Shown: positions 34,630 through 43,567, numbered from the stretch's first letter. The stretch is 64,000 bases of DNA from DATBSK01 sp040902705 (GCA_040902705.1 JBBDWT010000201.1:1-64000); one strand, 5' to 3'. Numbers and translations are program-made. Notes: generated by a model from the letters alone, not told the origin.

Positions 34630-37600
34630 CAGTGCAGCTCCTTCCACATCTCGCGCAGGATCTCGAGCGCTCGCGCGGGGAGCCAGGCACGGTAGCCCGG
34701 CACCCACTGGCTCCTCCGCGCCTCCTCGCTCACGACCTCGGTTGCCCCGACACGGGAGAGGAGCGAGCGCTGGGGCTGCTCCTTGGCGAACGGCGACACG
34801 TTCATCGCGCCGAACGTGTCGTCGTGCGACGATCCGAACCAGATGTCGGCGACGCCACCCGGTGGTCGACCGTAGTAGTCGATCACGGTCTCGTTGAGCT
34901 CGCGCCGCAGCATGCTCGTGGTCAGCCCGTTCTCCACGAGCCAGTCCGCGACGCGTGGTGCCGCGGCAAGCACCCCGGCCTGGAACGAACGGATCTCCGA
35001 CGACGCGCGCGGCCCCTCGTGCTCGTGCACGGGCATCGACCGCCCATCGGCACGAATCGCGTAGTCCACGACGGAGGGCACGTCGGGCGTCAGCGGAGCC
35101 TCGATCGCGGCCGGCGGACTCACGAGGGTGAACGGCTCGCCCGCGTTCCCGTCGAAGGCGACGGCGTGCTTCGTGACGTTCGCGAGCTGCTCGTTGAGGA
35201 AGGGGAAGAGTCCGAGATACACGCCGACGAGACGGCGTTCCGGGAGCAGGCGAGCCAGGTTGTCCTGGATGGTCCCGCGCCATCCGACGTCGACCATGAC
35301 CAGCTCTCGCTCGGAGTCGTCGATCTGCTGATGGAGGTATGCCTCGAAGGCGCGCCGCCGGTCGTCGAGCTTCGCCTCGACCCGCGCTCGTACCTCGGGC
35401 AGCTCGAGCAACGCGAGCGCTCGTTCGTCGTCCGCGATCGACGGAACGACCTCGTCGAGCGAGAGGCCGACCGCGAGCACCTCCTCGGCGAACCCGTCCG
35501 CACCGACGCCGATCGACTCGAACAGCGCCCTCGGAGACTGGTCCGCGTACTGCGACCACATCCGCGACAGCTCCTGCGGCTGCAGCGACGACAACGAGAC
35601 GCCGAAGGTCGACCGTCGGCTGACGTCGAGATGGCGCCCGACAGGGGGCGTCATCGATCCGGCGAGCCGCGGCGCCACCAGGTCGTGCACCTGCCGGAGG
35701 AACGCGCCCTCGCGACTGAGGTAGTACACGCTCCGCAGCCCGCGCCCCAGTGCCTCTTCGACTGCGGCCGCGACCAGGGCGACGGGAAGCAGCGCCGTGA
35801 GCACACCGGCGTGCGCGGCGCGGCGCTCGGTCTCGCCGCGCCCCGCGTCGGAGACGAGCACATCCACGACGCGGAGGAGATCGTCGTGCTGCGCGGCGAC
35901 GAGCGCGCCGAGGTGCTCGGGAGTGAGCTCTCCGGGACCGGGCAGCGGTGAGGGCGAGATCCGCACCAGCGCCGCGAGTCCCCCGCCCGCGACCTGGCGC
36001 TCGCCGTCGGACCAGGGGTTGTCGCCGATGTGAAGGTGTCGTTCCGGCGCGACGCCGAACCGCGACCGCACGAGCTCGAAGAGCTCTCCGTCGACCCGTT
36101 TCGAGGCCGACACATCGCACGAACAGAGCACCTCGATGTCGTCGAGGACGACACCGCACGACTCGAGCACCGCACTGAGGTCGTTGGCGGACAGGTAGAA
36201 GTCGGAGAGGACCGCGAGCTTCGGTGGCGTCGGACGATCGCGCAGCGCTTCGAGCACAGCGACGACGTCGTCGATCCGCTCGGTGCAGCGGCACTCCTCC
36301 TCGGCTTCTTCACGCGCGAGCTCCGCCGCGATCGGCCGCGCCTTGCGCGCGCTGAGCCCGAGCACCTCGCTGAGATGACGGCTGAGCACGTCGTCGAGGC
36401 GGTACTCCTCGTGCGCGCTGCTGGCAGCGATGGCGGCTTCCGCCGCGACGCGCCCGCGGAACAGGTCCCAGGGAGTCGTCCCCTCGGGCAGGTCGCGGTG
36501 ATGACGTAGGAAGATCCGGCGGGCCGTGGCGAGCTTGGGCGCGTCGGCCGGCCTGGTCCGCACCACCAGCGTGTCCCACAGGTCGAAGGTCACGAGCTCG
36601 ACGTCGGCTCGCGCGAGCGCATCCAGCGTGACCAGACGCGCCGGCTGGTCCGGCGTGAGGAGCTCGCACTCGACGATCGTGCGCTGCGCGCTCGGCGGGA
36701 GCGCTCCGGCCGAGGTTGCCCGCCGGCGTTGCTCGGGGTTCGCGTAGAACCCGGTCGCATATCCGACCGTCCAGTAGTGCTCGAGCGGGCTCCTGCCCGT
36801 GGCCCGGACCTCGGGGTGGCGATCGAGGTACCAGCGCGTGCGCAGGAGCGGCGACGGATCATGGCCGACGACCCACCCCTGCTCCAGGTGGTGCTCGAGC
36901 GGGTTCCGACCCAACGCGGCGACATCGCGGTAGCGCCGGAGGTACCAATCGGTCCAGAACAGCGCTGAGGGGTCTCGACCTTCTGTCCAGCCGCTGCTGC
37001 GGTAGTGCTCCAACGGGTCGACGCGTGCGGCCGCGACATCGGGGTACCGGTCGAGGTAGTACTCGGCGTCGAACACGCTGGCGAGGCGCTCGTCGAGGTC
37101 GGCTGCTCCACCGATCGTGATCCTCAGGTTCGTGCCGAGATGTCGATTCGTCACCCGGACCGCTCGCCGAGCCCCCCGCAGCAGCTTGCGAAGGATGCGG
37201 CGCGTCATCGTGACCGGCACGATCGGAGGTGCCGCGGCAACATCGCCGCCTTCGTCTCCGGTTGCCACGCGCCCGGCGTGCTCGAGCTCGCGCCGGGTGA
37301 TCTCGACTTCGGAGCGGAGCACGTCGATCTCGCGCTCGTGGTCCGCGATGGTCGAGTCGCGCGCTTCGAGCGCCGCCGTGTGCTCTCGGAGCTGGAGCTC
37401 GTCGAGCGCGGCTCGGGCACGCACCTCGTAGTACGACTTCCAGCGCGCGAGCTCGTCGCCGACGAGCACGTCGAGACGCTCGGTGCCCTTGGGCAACAGC
37501 AGCCCGAGACCGAAGGAGTGCTCGAACGCCAACGACGGGTTCGTCGAGCTGACCTCGCCCCACAGCTGCGCGGAACCCGTGCGCGTCCAGGATGCGACCC

Positions 37601-38087
37601 CGTGGAGCAGCACGACCCCGTTCGGCGCGAGCTTCGGGAGCCAGGCCTCGAACGTGTCCTTCAGCTCGTCGAACGACTCGACGATGCCGAGCACCAGCAG
37701 ATCGACGGACTCGTCGTCGACCGCGACGAGTGCGTCGTGCGCGAGCCCCCGGTGGAGGTGGACGTCGAGCCCCGGGAACACGGACGCGCGGATCCGCTCG
37801 ACGACCTCGACCCCGCCGTCCGCGCCGGTCGACGAGAGCTCCCAGCTGTCGACCGCGTGCAGGGTCGCTGTCCGGCCGCGGTCACGTACCGCCTGGCAGC
37901 ACGCGAAGAGCACTGCGCCGGAGCGGGCGCCGAGCTCGACGACGACGTCCGGCCCGCCCCATGCGACGAGGTCGTAGACGAAGTTGCGATGCCCGGACCA
38001 CGGGCCGACCGCGTGGGTCGGGTCGAGGTCGTCGGAAGCGAACCGCGGCGTGGAGAGGACCCACGGATGTTCGCTGGTGCTCCACAT
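34629..38087 (-). CDS. Methyltransferase / triple repeat / HAD fusion protein
   Basis: An 1152-residue protein with an unusual domain order. Residues 30-225 are a family-24 methyltransferase (VVVELGARSGAVLF, RWKSYY). A short coiled coil follows (230-275). Residues 338-450 hold three copies of a 35-residue repeat of the form FD-x-x-YYL-x-RYPDVA...PLEHY...GW, often found next to glycosyltransferases. Residues 497-740 form a HAD-like hydrolase domain with VTFDLWDTLVVR, LAVLSDFYLS and HIGDNPWSDG. The last 400 residues (SVYYLSREGAFLRQV, MVDVGWRGTIQDNL) match the region that accompanies this HAD type in glycan clusters. It may both methylate and dephosphorylate or otherwise process a glycan terminus (inference). 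Confidence 0.88.
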   Translation of the reverse strand: MWSTSEHPWVLSTPRFASDDLDPTHAVGPWSGHRNFVYDLVAWGGPDVVVELGARSGAVLFACCQAVRDRGRTATLHAVDSWELSSTGADGGVEVVERIRASVFPGLDVHLHRGLAHDALVAVDDESVDLLVLGIVESFDELKDTFEAWLPKLAPNGVVLLHGVASWTRTGSAQLWGEVSSTNPSLAFEHSFGLGLLLPKGTERLDVLVGDELARWKSYYEVRARAALDELQLREHTAALEARDSTIADHEREIDVLRSEVEITRRELEHAGRVATGDEGGDVAAAPPIVPVTMTRRILRKLLRGARRAVRVTNRHLGTNLRITIGGAADLDERLASVFDAEYYLDRYPDVAAARVDPLEHYRSSGWTEGRDPSALFWTDWYLRRYRDVAALGRNPLEHHLEQGWVVGHDPSPLLRTRWYLDRHPEVRATGRSPLEHYWTVGYATGFYANPEQRRRATSAGALPPSAQRTIVECELLTPDQPARLVTLDALARADVELVTFDLWDTLVVRTRPADAPKLATARRIFLRHHRDLPEGTTPWDLFRGRVAAEAAIAASSAHEEYRLDDVLSRHLSEVLGLSARKARPIAAELAREEAEEECRCTERIDDVVAVLEALRDRPTPPKLAVLSDFYLSANDLSAVLESCGVVLDDIEVLCSCDVSASKRVDGELFELVRSRFGVAPERHLHIGDNPWSDGERQVAGGGLAALVRISPSPLPGPGELTPEHLGALVAAQHDDLLRVVDVLVSDAGRGETERRAAHAGVLTALLPVALVAAAVEEALGRGLRSVYYLSREGAFLRQVHDLVAPRLAGSMTPPVGRHLDVSRRSTFGVSLSSLQPQELSRMWSQYADQSPRALFESIGVGADGFAEEVLAVGLSLDEVVPSIADDERALALLELPEVRARVEAKLDDRRRAFEAYLHQQIDDSERELVMVDVGWRGTIQDNLARLLPERRLVGVYLGLFPFLNEQLANVTKHAVAFDGNAGEPFTLVSPPAAIEAPLTPDVPSVVDYAIRADGRSMPVHEHEGPRASSEIRSFQAGVLAAAPRVADWLVENGLTTSMLRRELNETVIDYYGRPPGGVADIWFGSSHDDTFGAMNVSPFAKEQPQRSLLSRVGATEVVSEEARRSQWVPGYRAWLPARALEILREMWKELH

Positions 38088-38090
38088 GTC

Positions 38091-38237
38091 TCAGGCCAGC
38101 AGCTCGGGCTGCTCCGTGGGGGACGCGCTCCGGTGCCCTCGAAGTGGGACCAGCTCGACTCTCAGCGCTCGCTGAGCGAGGTGCCACCCGTTGCTGCAAT
38201 GGTCCCAGACGTCCTTGACCGGCGTGAGCACTCGCAT
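38091..38237 (-). CDS. Short ORF resembling the N terminus of a Wzm permease, possible relic
   Basis: This 48-codon frame ends 3 bases before the large fusion gene. Its start (VLTPVKDVWDH, later LAQRALR) resembles the N terminus of the exporter 1 permease (VLAPVTEVWNH, LTQRELK). After about 25 residues the similarity ends, and no membrane segment follows. It may be a remnant of a lost permease gene, a short leader cistron, or chance. The frame stays open upstream to beyond 38280. Confidence 0.35.
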   Translation of the reverse strand: MRVLTPVKDVWDHCSNGWHLAQRALRVELVPLRGHRSASPTEQPELLA

Positions 38238-38286
38238 GATCCGTTCTGGCGGCGCGCCGAGGAACCGCGCGGCCTGAGGGGCTCCT

Positions 38287-38292
38287 AGATTA
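38287..38292 (-). promoter_or_regulatory. Putative -10 box for the export operon
   Basis: TAATCT on the minus strand lies between the membrane-protein gene at 38335 and the first gene of the operon. It is the best TANNNT match in the gap 38238-38334. Confidence 0.35.
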
Positions 38293-38334
38293 CCGCGGTC
38301 CTCGGTGGCGCTCGTGTCGAGCTGGGCTCGGAGG

Positions 38335-39099
38335 TCACGCGAGCAGCGCGCGTGCGAGCAGATCCGTGCCGAAACCGGTGAGGATCGCGAGGTACAGCAG
38401 GCCCGTGGCCGACATCACGGCCGAATAGGCACGCTCCCGGAGCGCCCGCTGCGCGACGAACAGCAGCACGATCGTCGTGGCGGCGCTGACCACCCACGTC
38501 CAGCCGAGGAGTCCCGCGTAGCCGTCGTCGACCGATCCGTCGAGCACCGAGACCATGCCGGGAGGCACGAGCAGCAGCGCGACCTCGACCGGCCACGAGA
38601 GCGCGGACAGGCGCACCATCTCGCGCAACGGCGCACGCGACAGGCCGGGCTGCACGAGGTACCAATGGCCGAGGAGCATCGCGTCGGTGATGAACCCGAG
38701 GAACACCGCGCCCACGACGAGCCTGCCGGCCGAGAGCGCGTAGCTCCCGCCCACGGCGTCGGCGGCCCCGAAGAGCGCGACGAACCCGGCGACCGGCGCG
38801 ACGAGGTCGATCCAGACCGGGATCCGGTCCGGATCGCGGCGGCGGACGACGGACACGAGGAGCGCCAGCAACGCCGCGACCACGAGCACGATCGCGCCGG
38901 CATCGCGAAGCGTCGCGCCGGCGCCGTGGTCGGCATCCGCGATGCCCACCGCGATCGCGGCGATCGCGAGCCCGGCGAACACGCTGCGCAGCAGCCACCC
39001 GTACCCGACTCCGAGCAGGCGGTGGCGGCTGGTCACCCAGAGACCGAGCAGGCCACCGGTCGCCCATTGGAGCAAGACGCTCGCCAGGTCGAGTCGCAT
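38335..39099 (-). CDS. Integral membrane protein, unknown function
   Basis: A 254-residue protein with about seven hydrophobic segments. No enzyme motif is recognised. The segment GAVFLGFITDAMLLGHWYLVQPG holds a histidine and tryptophan within a membrane segment, which could bind a cofactor, but this is speculation. Its start (ATG) lies 18 bases after the stop of the M24 peptidase gene and reads the same way as the lipoate and dehydrogenase genes, so it belongs to the housekeeping block rather than the glycan cluster. The downstream gap of about 100 bases carries the likely promoter of the export operon. Confidence 0.75.
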   Translation of the reverse strand: MRLDLASVLLQWATGGLLGLWVTSRHRLLGVGYGWLLRSVFAGLAIAAIAVGIADADHGAGATLRDAGAIVLVVAALLALLVSVVRRRDPDRIPVWIDLVAPVAGFVALFGAADAVGGSYALSAGRLVVGAVFLGFITDAMLLGHWYLVQPGLSRAPLREMVRLSALSWPVEVALLLVPPGMVSVLDGSVDDGYAGLLGWTWVVSAATTIVLLFVAQRALRERAYSAVMSATGLLYLAILTGFGTDLLARALLA

Positions 39100-39117
39100 C
39101 AGCGTGAGTGAGCCGGG

Positions 39118-40206
39118 CTACGCGACGACGGCGAGGTCGCGCGGCGCGTCGTTGAGTCGGACGGGACCGTCGGTGCTCGCGACGACGATGTCCTCGAGCC
39201 GCAGCCCGAAGCGGCCGGGCACGTACACGCCCGGCTCGATGCTGAACGCGTGGCCCGGCACGAGCGCGGTCGTGTTGCCCTCGACGACGTACGGGTCTTC
39301 GTGCGCGTCCATGCCGATGCCGTGACCGGTGCGGTGGACGAACCGATCGGCCAGGCCGGCGTCGGCCAGCACGTCGCGCGCGGCCGCGTCGACGGTCTCG
39401 CAGGTCGTCCCAACAGTCGCGGCCACGACCGCGGCCTCCTGCGCGATCACGAGCGCGGTGTACGCGTCGCGCACCTCGGCGGCCGGCTCGCCCGCGACGT
39501 ACATGCGGGTGATGTCGGAGCAGTAGCCATCCATGGTGCCCCCGAAGTCGCACAGCACGACATCTCCGGGTTCGATCACACGCGATCCCGGGTCGTGGTG
39601 CGGGCTGGCCGCGTTCGGGCCGCTGGCGACGATGGCGAAGTTCACGCGCTCGTGCCCGGCATCGAGGATCCGTTCGACGATCTCGCGGTGCACGTCGTGC
39701 TCCGTGCGACCCACGAACGGGCGGCCGCGCATGTCCGCCGCGATCCCGTCGACTGCATGGGCGGCCGCGCGGAGCCGGTCGACCTCTTCGGGATCCTTCA
39801 CCGCTCGCAGCGGCCCGGTCACGTCGCTCGCGGGGACGAAGCGCGCACCGGGCAGCGCCTCCTGCAACGAGAGCACGAACCGAGCCCACGTCTGGTCGCC
39901 GATCGCGACCGTGGTGGCGCCGTCGAGGTGCGTCGCCACGCGCGCGATCGGGTCCTCGGTCTCCTCCCACGGCTCGACGGAGAAGATGCCGACCGCGTCG
40001 TCGACGCGTGGTACCTCGAGTCGAGGCACGACGAGCGCAGCGTCGTCGCCCTCGCGGCGGACCACGAGCATCGTCAGCCGCTCGAGCGGCATGGCCGCGT
40101 AGCCCGTGAGGTACGGGAGGTCGGGCCCCACCGAGCAGCACAGCGCGTCGACGCCGAGCTCACCCATGCGCTCGCGCACCCGCGCGAGCCGCGCCGCGTG
40201 GTTCAC
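39118..40206 (-). CDS. M24 family metallopeptidase (Xaa-Pro aminopeptidase-like)
   Basis: A 362-residue protein with a creatinase-like N-terminal domain and the pita-bread catalytic domain. Metal ligands are visible in LCDFGGTMDGYCSDITRM (two aspartates), HRTGHGIGMDAHEDPY (histidine) and IEPGVYVPG plus RLEDIVV (two glutamates), so all five ligands appear present. It probably removes N-terminal residues before proline in cytoplasmic peptides. The GTG at 40206 overlaps the lipA stop as GTGA; the longer upstream frame lies inside lipA. In actinobacteria this peptidase is often near lipoate genes without known functional link. Confidence 0.93.
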   Translation of the reverse strand: MNHAARLARVRERMGELGVDALCCSVGPDLPYLTGYAAMPLERLTMLVVRREGDDAALVVPRLEVPRVDDAVGIFSVEPWEETEDPIARVATHLDGATTVAIGDQTWARFVLSLQEALPGARFVPASDVTGPLRAVKDPEEVDRLRAAAHAVDGIAADMRGRPFVGRTEHDVHREIVERILDAGHERVNFAIVASGPNAASPHHDPGSRVIEPGDVVLCDFGGTMDGYCSDITRMYVAGEPAAEVRDAYTALVIAQEAAVVAATVGTTCETVDAAARDVLADAGLADRFVHRTGHGIGMDAHEDPYVVEGNTTALVPGHAFSIEPGVYVPGRFGLRLEDIVVASTDGPVRLNDAPRDLAVVA

Positions 40207-41189
40207 GCGGGGACGGGGCGGGCGGCGGCCGGCCCGGCCGCGGCGGCGGCCTCGACCGCGCGCTTGGCGTGGTAGCTGGAGCGGACGAGCGGGCCCGCTT
40301 CGACGTGCGCGAACCCGAGGCCCTCGGCGTAGGCGCCGATCTCGGCGAGCTCCGCCGGCGTCCACCACCGCACCACGGGCAGGTGACGAGCCGACGGCCG
40401 CAGGTACTGCCCGACGGTGAGGATGTCGACGCCGACGGCACGGAGGTCGGCGATGGCCGCCTCGACCTCGTCGGCGTCTTCGCCCATCCCGACGATGAGC
40501 CCCGACTTGGTGTGCAGACCGGCATCCTTCGCGCGTGCGAGCACGGCGAGCGACCGCGCGTAGCTCGCCGACGGTCGAGCCGCGCGCTGGAGCCGAGCGA
40601 CCGTCTCGAGGTTGTGGTTCAGGACGTCGGGCGCGGCGTCGAAGATCACGCCGAGCGCGTCGGCGTCGCCCTTGCAGTCGGGGATCAGCACCTCGATCCG
40701 GGTCGCGGGGGTGCGCGACCGCATCGCGCGGATGGTCGCCGCGAATATCCCCGCGCCGCCGTCGTCGAGATCGTCACGCGCCACGCTCGTCACGACCGCG
40801 TGCTGCAAGCCGAGGGTCGCGACGGCATCGGCGACGCGTGCGGGCTCGTCGACGTCGACTGCGAGCGGATGGCGCGTGTCGACCAGGCAGAAGCCGCACG
40901 CGCGCGTGCACCGCTCACCGAGGATCATGAACGTCGCGGTGCCGTCGGCCCAGCACTCGTAGATGTTGGGGCAGCCCGCCTCCTCGCAGACGGTGTGCAG
41001 GTCGAGGTCGCGCATCAGCTGCCGCGTCGCGCGGTAGCCCTCGCCGAAGTCGGCCTTGACGCGCATCCACTCGGGCCTCCGGGCCCGGCCGTCCTCGACC
41101 GGCGCCTCGACCCCCGCCGCCGCGAGCCGCCCGAGCAGCCGCACCGGCGCCCCCACCGCGCGCTCCGCCGACCCCAGGCTTCTCGGCAC
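40203..41189 (-). CDS. lipA: Lipoyl synthase
   Basis: A radical-SAM enzyme (about 328 residues) that inserts two sulfurs into octanoyl chains on E2 and GcvH proteins. The auxiliary cluster cysteines are in CEEAGCPNIYEC (C68, C73, C79), and the radical-SAM cluster is CTRACGFC (C94, C98, C101). DLDDGGAGIF and GLIVGMGE are standard family features, and the C-terminal RSSY serine ligand is seen in PLVRSSYHA. GTG at 41189 is the only start before the assembly gap 5 bases further up, so the true N terminus may differ. lipB and the E2 and E3 genes lie directly upstream. Confidence 0.95.
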   Translation of the reverse strand: MPRSLGSAERAVGAPVRLLGRLAAAGVEAPVEDGRARRPEWMRVKADFGEGYRATRQLMRDLDLHTVCEEAGCPNIYECWADGTATFMILGERCTRACGFCLVDTRHPLAVDVDEPARVADAVATLGLQHAVVTSVARDDLDDGGAGIFAATIRAMRSRTPATRIEVLIPDCKGDADALGVIFDAAPDVLNHNLETVARLQRAARPSASYARSLAVLARAKDAGLHTKSGLIVGMGEDADEVEAAIADLRAVGVDILTVGQYLRPSARHLPVVRWWTPAELAEIGAYAEGLGFAHVEAGPLVRSSYHAKRAVEAAAAAGPAAARPVPA

Positions 41190-41250
41190 GTTCANNNNNN
41201 NNNNACGTTCACCGGCGTCACACGCCGCTCAGCGTGCCGAGAAGCCGAGA
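41178..41250. other. Assembly gap (10 N) flanked by an inverted repeat and a direct repeat
   Basis: Ns occupy 41195-41204. ACGTTCA occurs immediately before and immediately after the Ns. GGCTTCTCGGCACG at 41178-41191 returns as its exact reverse complement at 41236-41249. The gap separates lipA from lipB, so the end of lipB and possibly the start of lipA are missing or misjoined. Confidence 0.9.
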
Positions 41251-41926
41251 CGTGGCGCGCGTCCGAGACGGACTGGGTCTCGACGCCGGCGTATCCGAGC
41301 TCGTCGGCGAAGTGGCGGGTGACGAGATCGACCACGTCGGGCATCGGCGGGGCGGTGCCGAGCAGGCGCGCGAGCGATGTCACCCCCCTGTCGGGGATAC
41401 CGCACGGGACGATGTGGTCGAACATGGCGAGATCGGGATCGACGTTGAGTGCGAACCCGTGCCGCGTGCGGCCGCCGGCGACCTTCACGCCGATCGCCGC
41501 GACCTTCTCGTCGCCGACCCACACTCCGGTGAGCCCGCGCTGCACGGTCGCCGCGACGCCGAGCTCGTCGAGCGCGTCGATCAGGACGCGCTCGAGCGTG
41601 CGCACGTACGCGACGACGTCGCCGATCCCGTTGCGCCACTCGGGCAGCGTGACGATCGGGTAGCCCACGAGCTGCCCGGGGCCGTGGTACGTGACGTCGC
41701 CGCCGCGGTCGACGTGCACGAGGTCCGCACCTACCGCGGCGGGCGGCACGAGCACGTGCGCCGGATCGGCCTGACGGCCGAGCGTGTAGACGTGCGGGTG
41801 CTCGAGCAGCAGCAGGTAGTCGTCGGCTCGGCTCGCGTGCAATGAGCGCTGGAGCGCGTCGCCGTCGGCGTACGCGACACGACCGAGCCATCGCGCCCGG
41901 AGCGGGGTGGCGGGGCGCGACCTCAA
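41205..41926 (-). CDS. lipB: Octanoyltransferase, 3' end cut by the assembly gap
   Basis: LipB moves octanoate from acyl-carrier protein to lipoyl domains. Motifs present are RGGDVTYHGPGQLVGYPI, the lysine in KVAAIGVKV, HGFALNVD and the catalytic cysteine in VPCGIPDRGVTSL. The TTG at 41926 overlaps the E2 stop (TTGA) and gives a normal LipB N terminus (LGRVAYADGDALQRSLH follows). The frame runs into the Ns without a stop; the last 20 residues before the gap (from about SVSDARH) go beyond the usual end of LipB. If the flanking ACGTTCA copies are one sequence, the frame would continue straight into lipA. Confidence 0.93.
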
Positions 41927-43464
41927 TCGAGCTCCGACGCCCAGTCGTGGTGCTCGAGTCGCTCGCGCATCGCCGAGAGGAATGCGGCCGCGTACGCGCC
42001 GTCGAACGCCCGGTGGTCCCATGTGAGGCCGAGCAGGCCGACGTGACGCACCGCGATCACGTCGGCGCCGTCGGGTCCTTGCACGACGCGCGGCCGCTTG
42101 GTGACGCCATCGGTGGCCAGGATCGCGACCTGGGGCTGGTTGATGATCGGGATGGTCTGGAACGTGCCGTACGGCCCGGGGTTCGTGATCGTGAACGTGC
42201 CACCGAGCACCTCGTCGGGGGTGAGCTGCTTGGCGCGGGCGCGGACCGCGAGGTCGCGGATCTCCCGGGCGATGAGTCGGAGGCGCTTGCCGTCGGCGTC
42301 ACGCACCACCGGGGCGATGAGACCCTCGAACTCGAGGTCGACCGCGATCGAGAGGTGCACGTCGCGATGCACGACGAGTGTGTCGTCGACGACGCTGGCG
42401 TTGACGTTCGGGAACTCGTCGACCGTGTCGCAGAACGCACGCGCGATGAACGGCAGGTACGTCAGCGTGAAGCCCTCACGCGCCTTCCATTCCGGCTGGT
42501 GCGACGCCCGGACACGCTCGACGCGCTCGTAGTCGACCTCGACCGAGGTCGACGCGTGCGCGCTCGTCGCCTTCGACCGCACCATGTGCTCGGCGGTGCG
42601 CCTGCGCATGTTCGAGAAGGGCACGACGAGACCGCGGCCCTGCCCCGAGGCCGTCGGGGTCGACGCGGCAGCCGGCGCGGGGGCGGGTACCGGGGCGGGC
42701 GGGGCGGGCGGGGCGGGCGCCGGGGCGGGCGGCGGCGCAGGCGCGGGCGCGGGCGTCGGCGCAGGCGCGGGCGCGGGTGTCGGCGCAGGCGCGGGCGCGG
42801 GTGTCGGCGCAGGCGCGGATGCGCCCGGCAGCGTCGCGTCGCGCGTCCGGGCCGCGGCATCCAGCACGTCCTTGCGGGTGATGCGTCCGCCCTCGCCCGT
42901 GCCGGTGATGTCGGCAGGGTCGAGCCCGTGCTCCGCGAGGAGCCGGCGCACCACCGGCGAGGTCAGGGCGGGATCCGTCGTCGACGGCGCCGCCGACGAC
43001 ACCGGCGCGAGCGGGGCCGAGTCGCGGCTGACGATGACGCCGGGATCGGTCTCGTCGGCGCCGACCGGCGGCGGCGCGAACTGATCGGCCGGCGCGGGGA
43101 CGACCTCGACGGGAGGCGACGCCGGAGTGGAGGTCGCGACCGGCATCGGGGTCGCTGCGGGCACCGGCGCAGGAGGGGGTGCCGCGGCCGCGGGCGCGGC
43201 CGGGGCGGGCGAGGGAGGCGTCGCACCCGCGGCTGAATCGCTGATCACCGCGAGCACCGTGCCGACCGCGGCGGTCTCGCCCTCGGGCACCCGGATCTCG
43301 GCGAGCACTCCGTTGGTCGGCGACGGCACCTCGGAGTCGACCTTGTCGGTCGACACCTCGAACAACGGCTCGTCGACCTTGATCGGATCGCCGGGCTGCT
43401 TCAGCCAGCGCGTGATCGTGCCCTCGGTGACGGTCTCGCCGAGCTGCGGCATCGTGACGTCCAC
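41923..43464 (-). CDS. Dihydrolipoamide acyltransferase (E2) of a 2-oxoacid dehydrogenase
   Basis: A 513-residue E2 protein. The single lipoyl domain has the modified lysine in EVSTDKVDSEV. After a first proline/alanine linker comes the E1/E3-binding domain (SPVVRRLLAEHGLDPADI, GTGEGGRITRKDV). A second, longer Pro-Ala linker encoded by DNA repeats leads to the catalytic domain, which has the active-site TWDHRAFDG. It passes acyl groups to CoA in the pyruvate, 2-oxoglutarate or branched-chain complex; the sequence does not settle which. GTG at 43464 follows a purine-rich stretch with two copies of ATCGAGGAAG. E3 is encoded just upstream and lipB/lipA just downstream, a complete lipoate-dependent module except for E1. 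Confidence 0.92.
   Translation of the reverse strand: MDVTMPQLGETVTEGTITRWLKQPGDPIKVDEPLFEVSTDKVDSEVPSPTNGVLAEIRVPEGETAAVGTVLAVISDSAAGATPPSPAPAAPAAAAPPPAPVPAATPMPVATSTPASPPVEVVPAPADQFAPPPVGADETDPGVIVSRDSAPLAPVSSAAPSTTDPALTSPVVRRLLAEHGLDPADITGTGEGGRITRKDVLDAAARTRDATLPGASAPAPTPAPAPAPTPAPAPAPTPAPAPAPPPAPAPAPPAPPAPVPAPAPAAASTPTASGQGRGLVVPFSNMRRRTAEHMVRSKATSAHASTSVEVDYERVERVRASHQPEWKAREGFTLTYLPFIARAFCDTVDEFPNVNASVVDDTLVVHRDVHLSIAVDLEFEGLIAPVVRDADGKRLRLIAREIRDLAVRARAKQLTPDEVLGGTFTITNPGPYGTFQTIPIINQPQVAILATDGVTKRPRVVQGPDGADVIAVRHVGLLGLTWDHRAFDGAYAAAFLSAMRERLEHHDWASELD
42692..42818. repeat. Tandem repeats in the E2 linker, with G-rich template strand
   Basis: GGGGCGGGC is repeated three times without interruption at 42692-42718. 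A 24-bp unit beginning GCGCAGGCGCGG is repeated about 3.5 times at 42735-42818. On the coding (minus) strand they encode the alternating Pro-Ala/Thr linker. The plus strand has enough consecutive G runs to form a G-quadruplex. Confidence 0.85.
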
Positions 43465-43567
43465 GGCGTTCCTACTTCCTCGATCTTCCTCGATGGTCCC
43501 GGTTGCTTCGTCGTATCCGGTGTCGGTCGGTGTGCTGCTTCGTGCGACCTGCGGCTGGGCGCGTCCG

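Noticed and set aside
38285..40141. Minus-strand frame of 618 codons
   Set aside because: It is in another frame over the membrane-protein and M24 peptidase genes, which have clear motifs.
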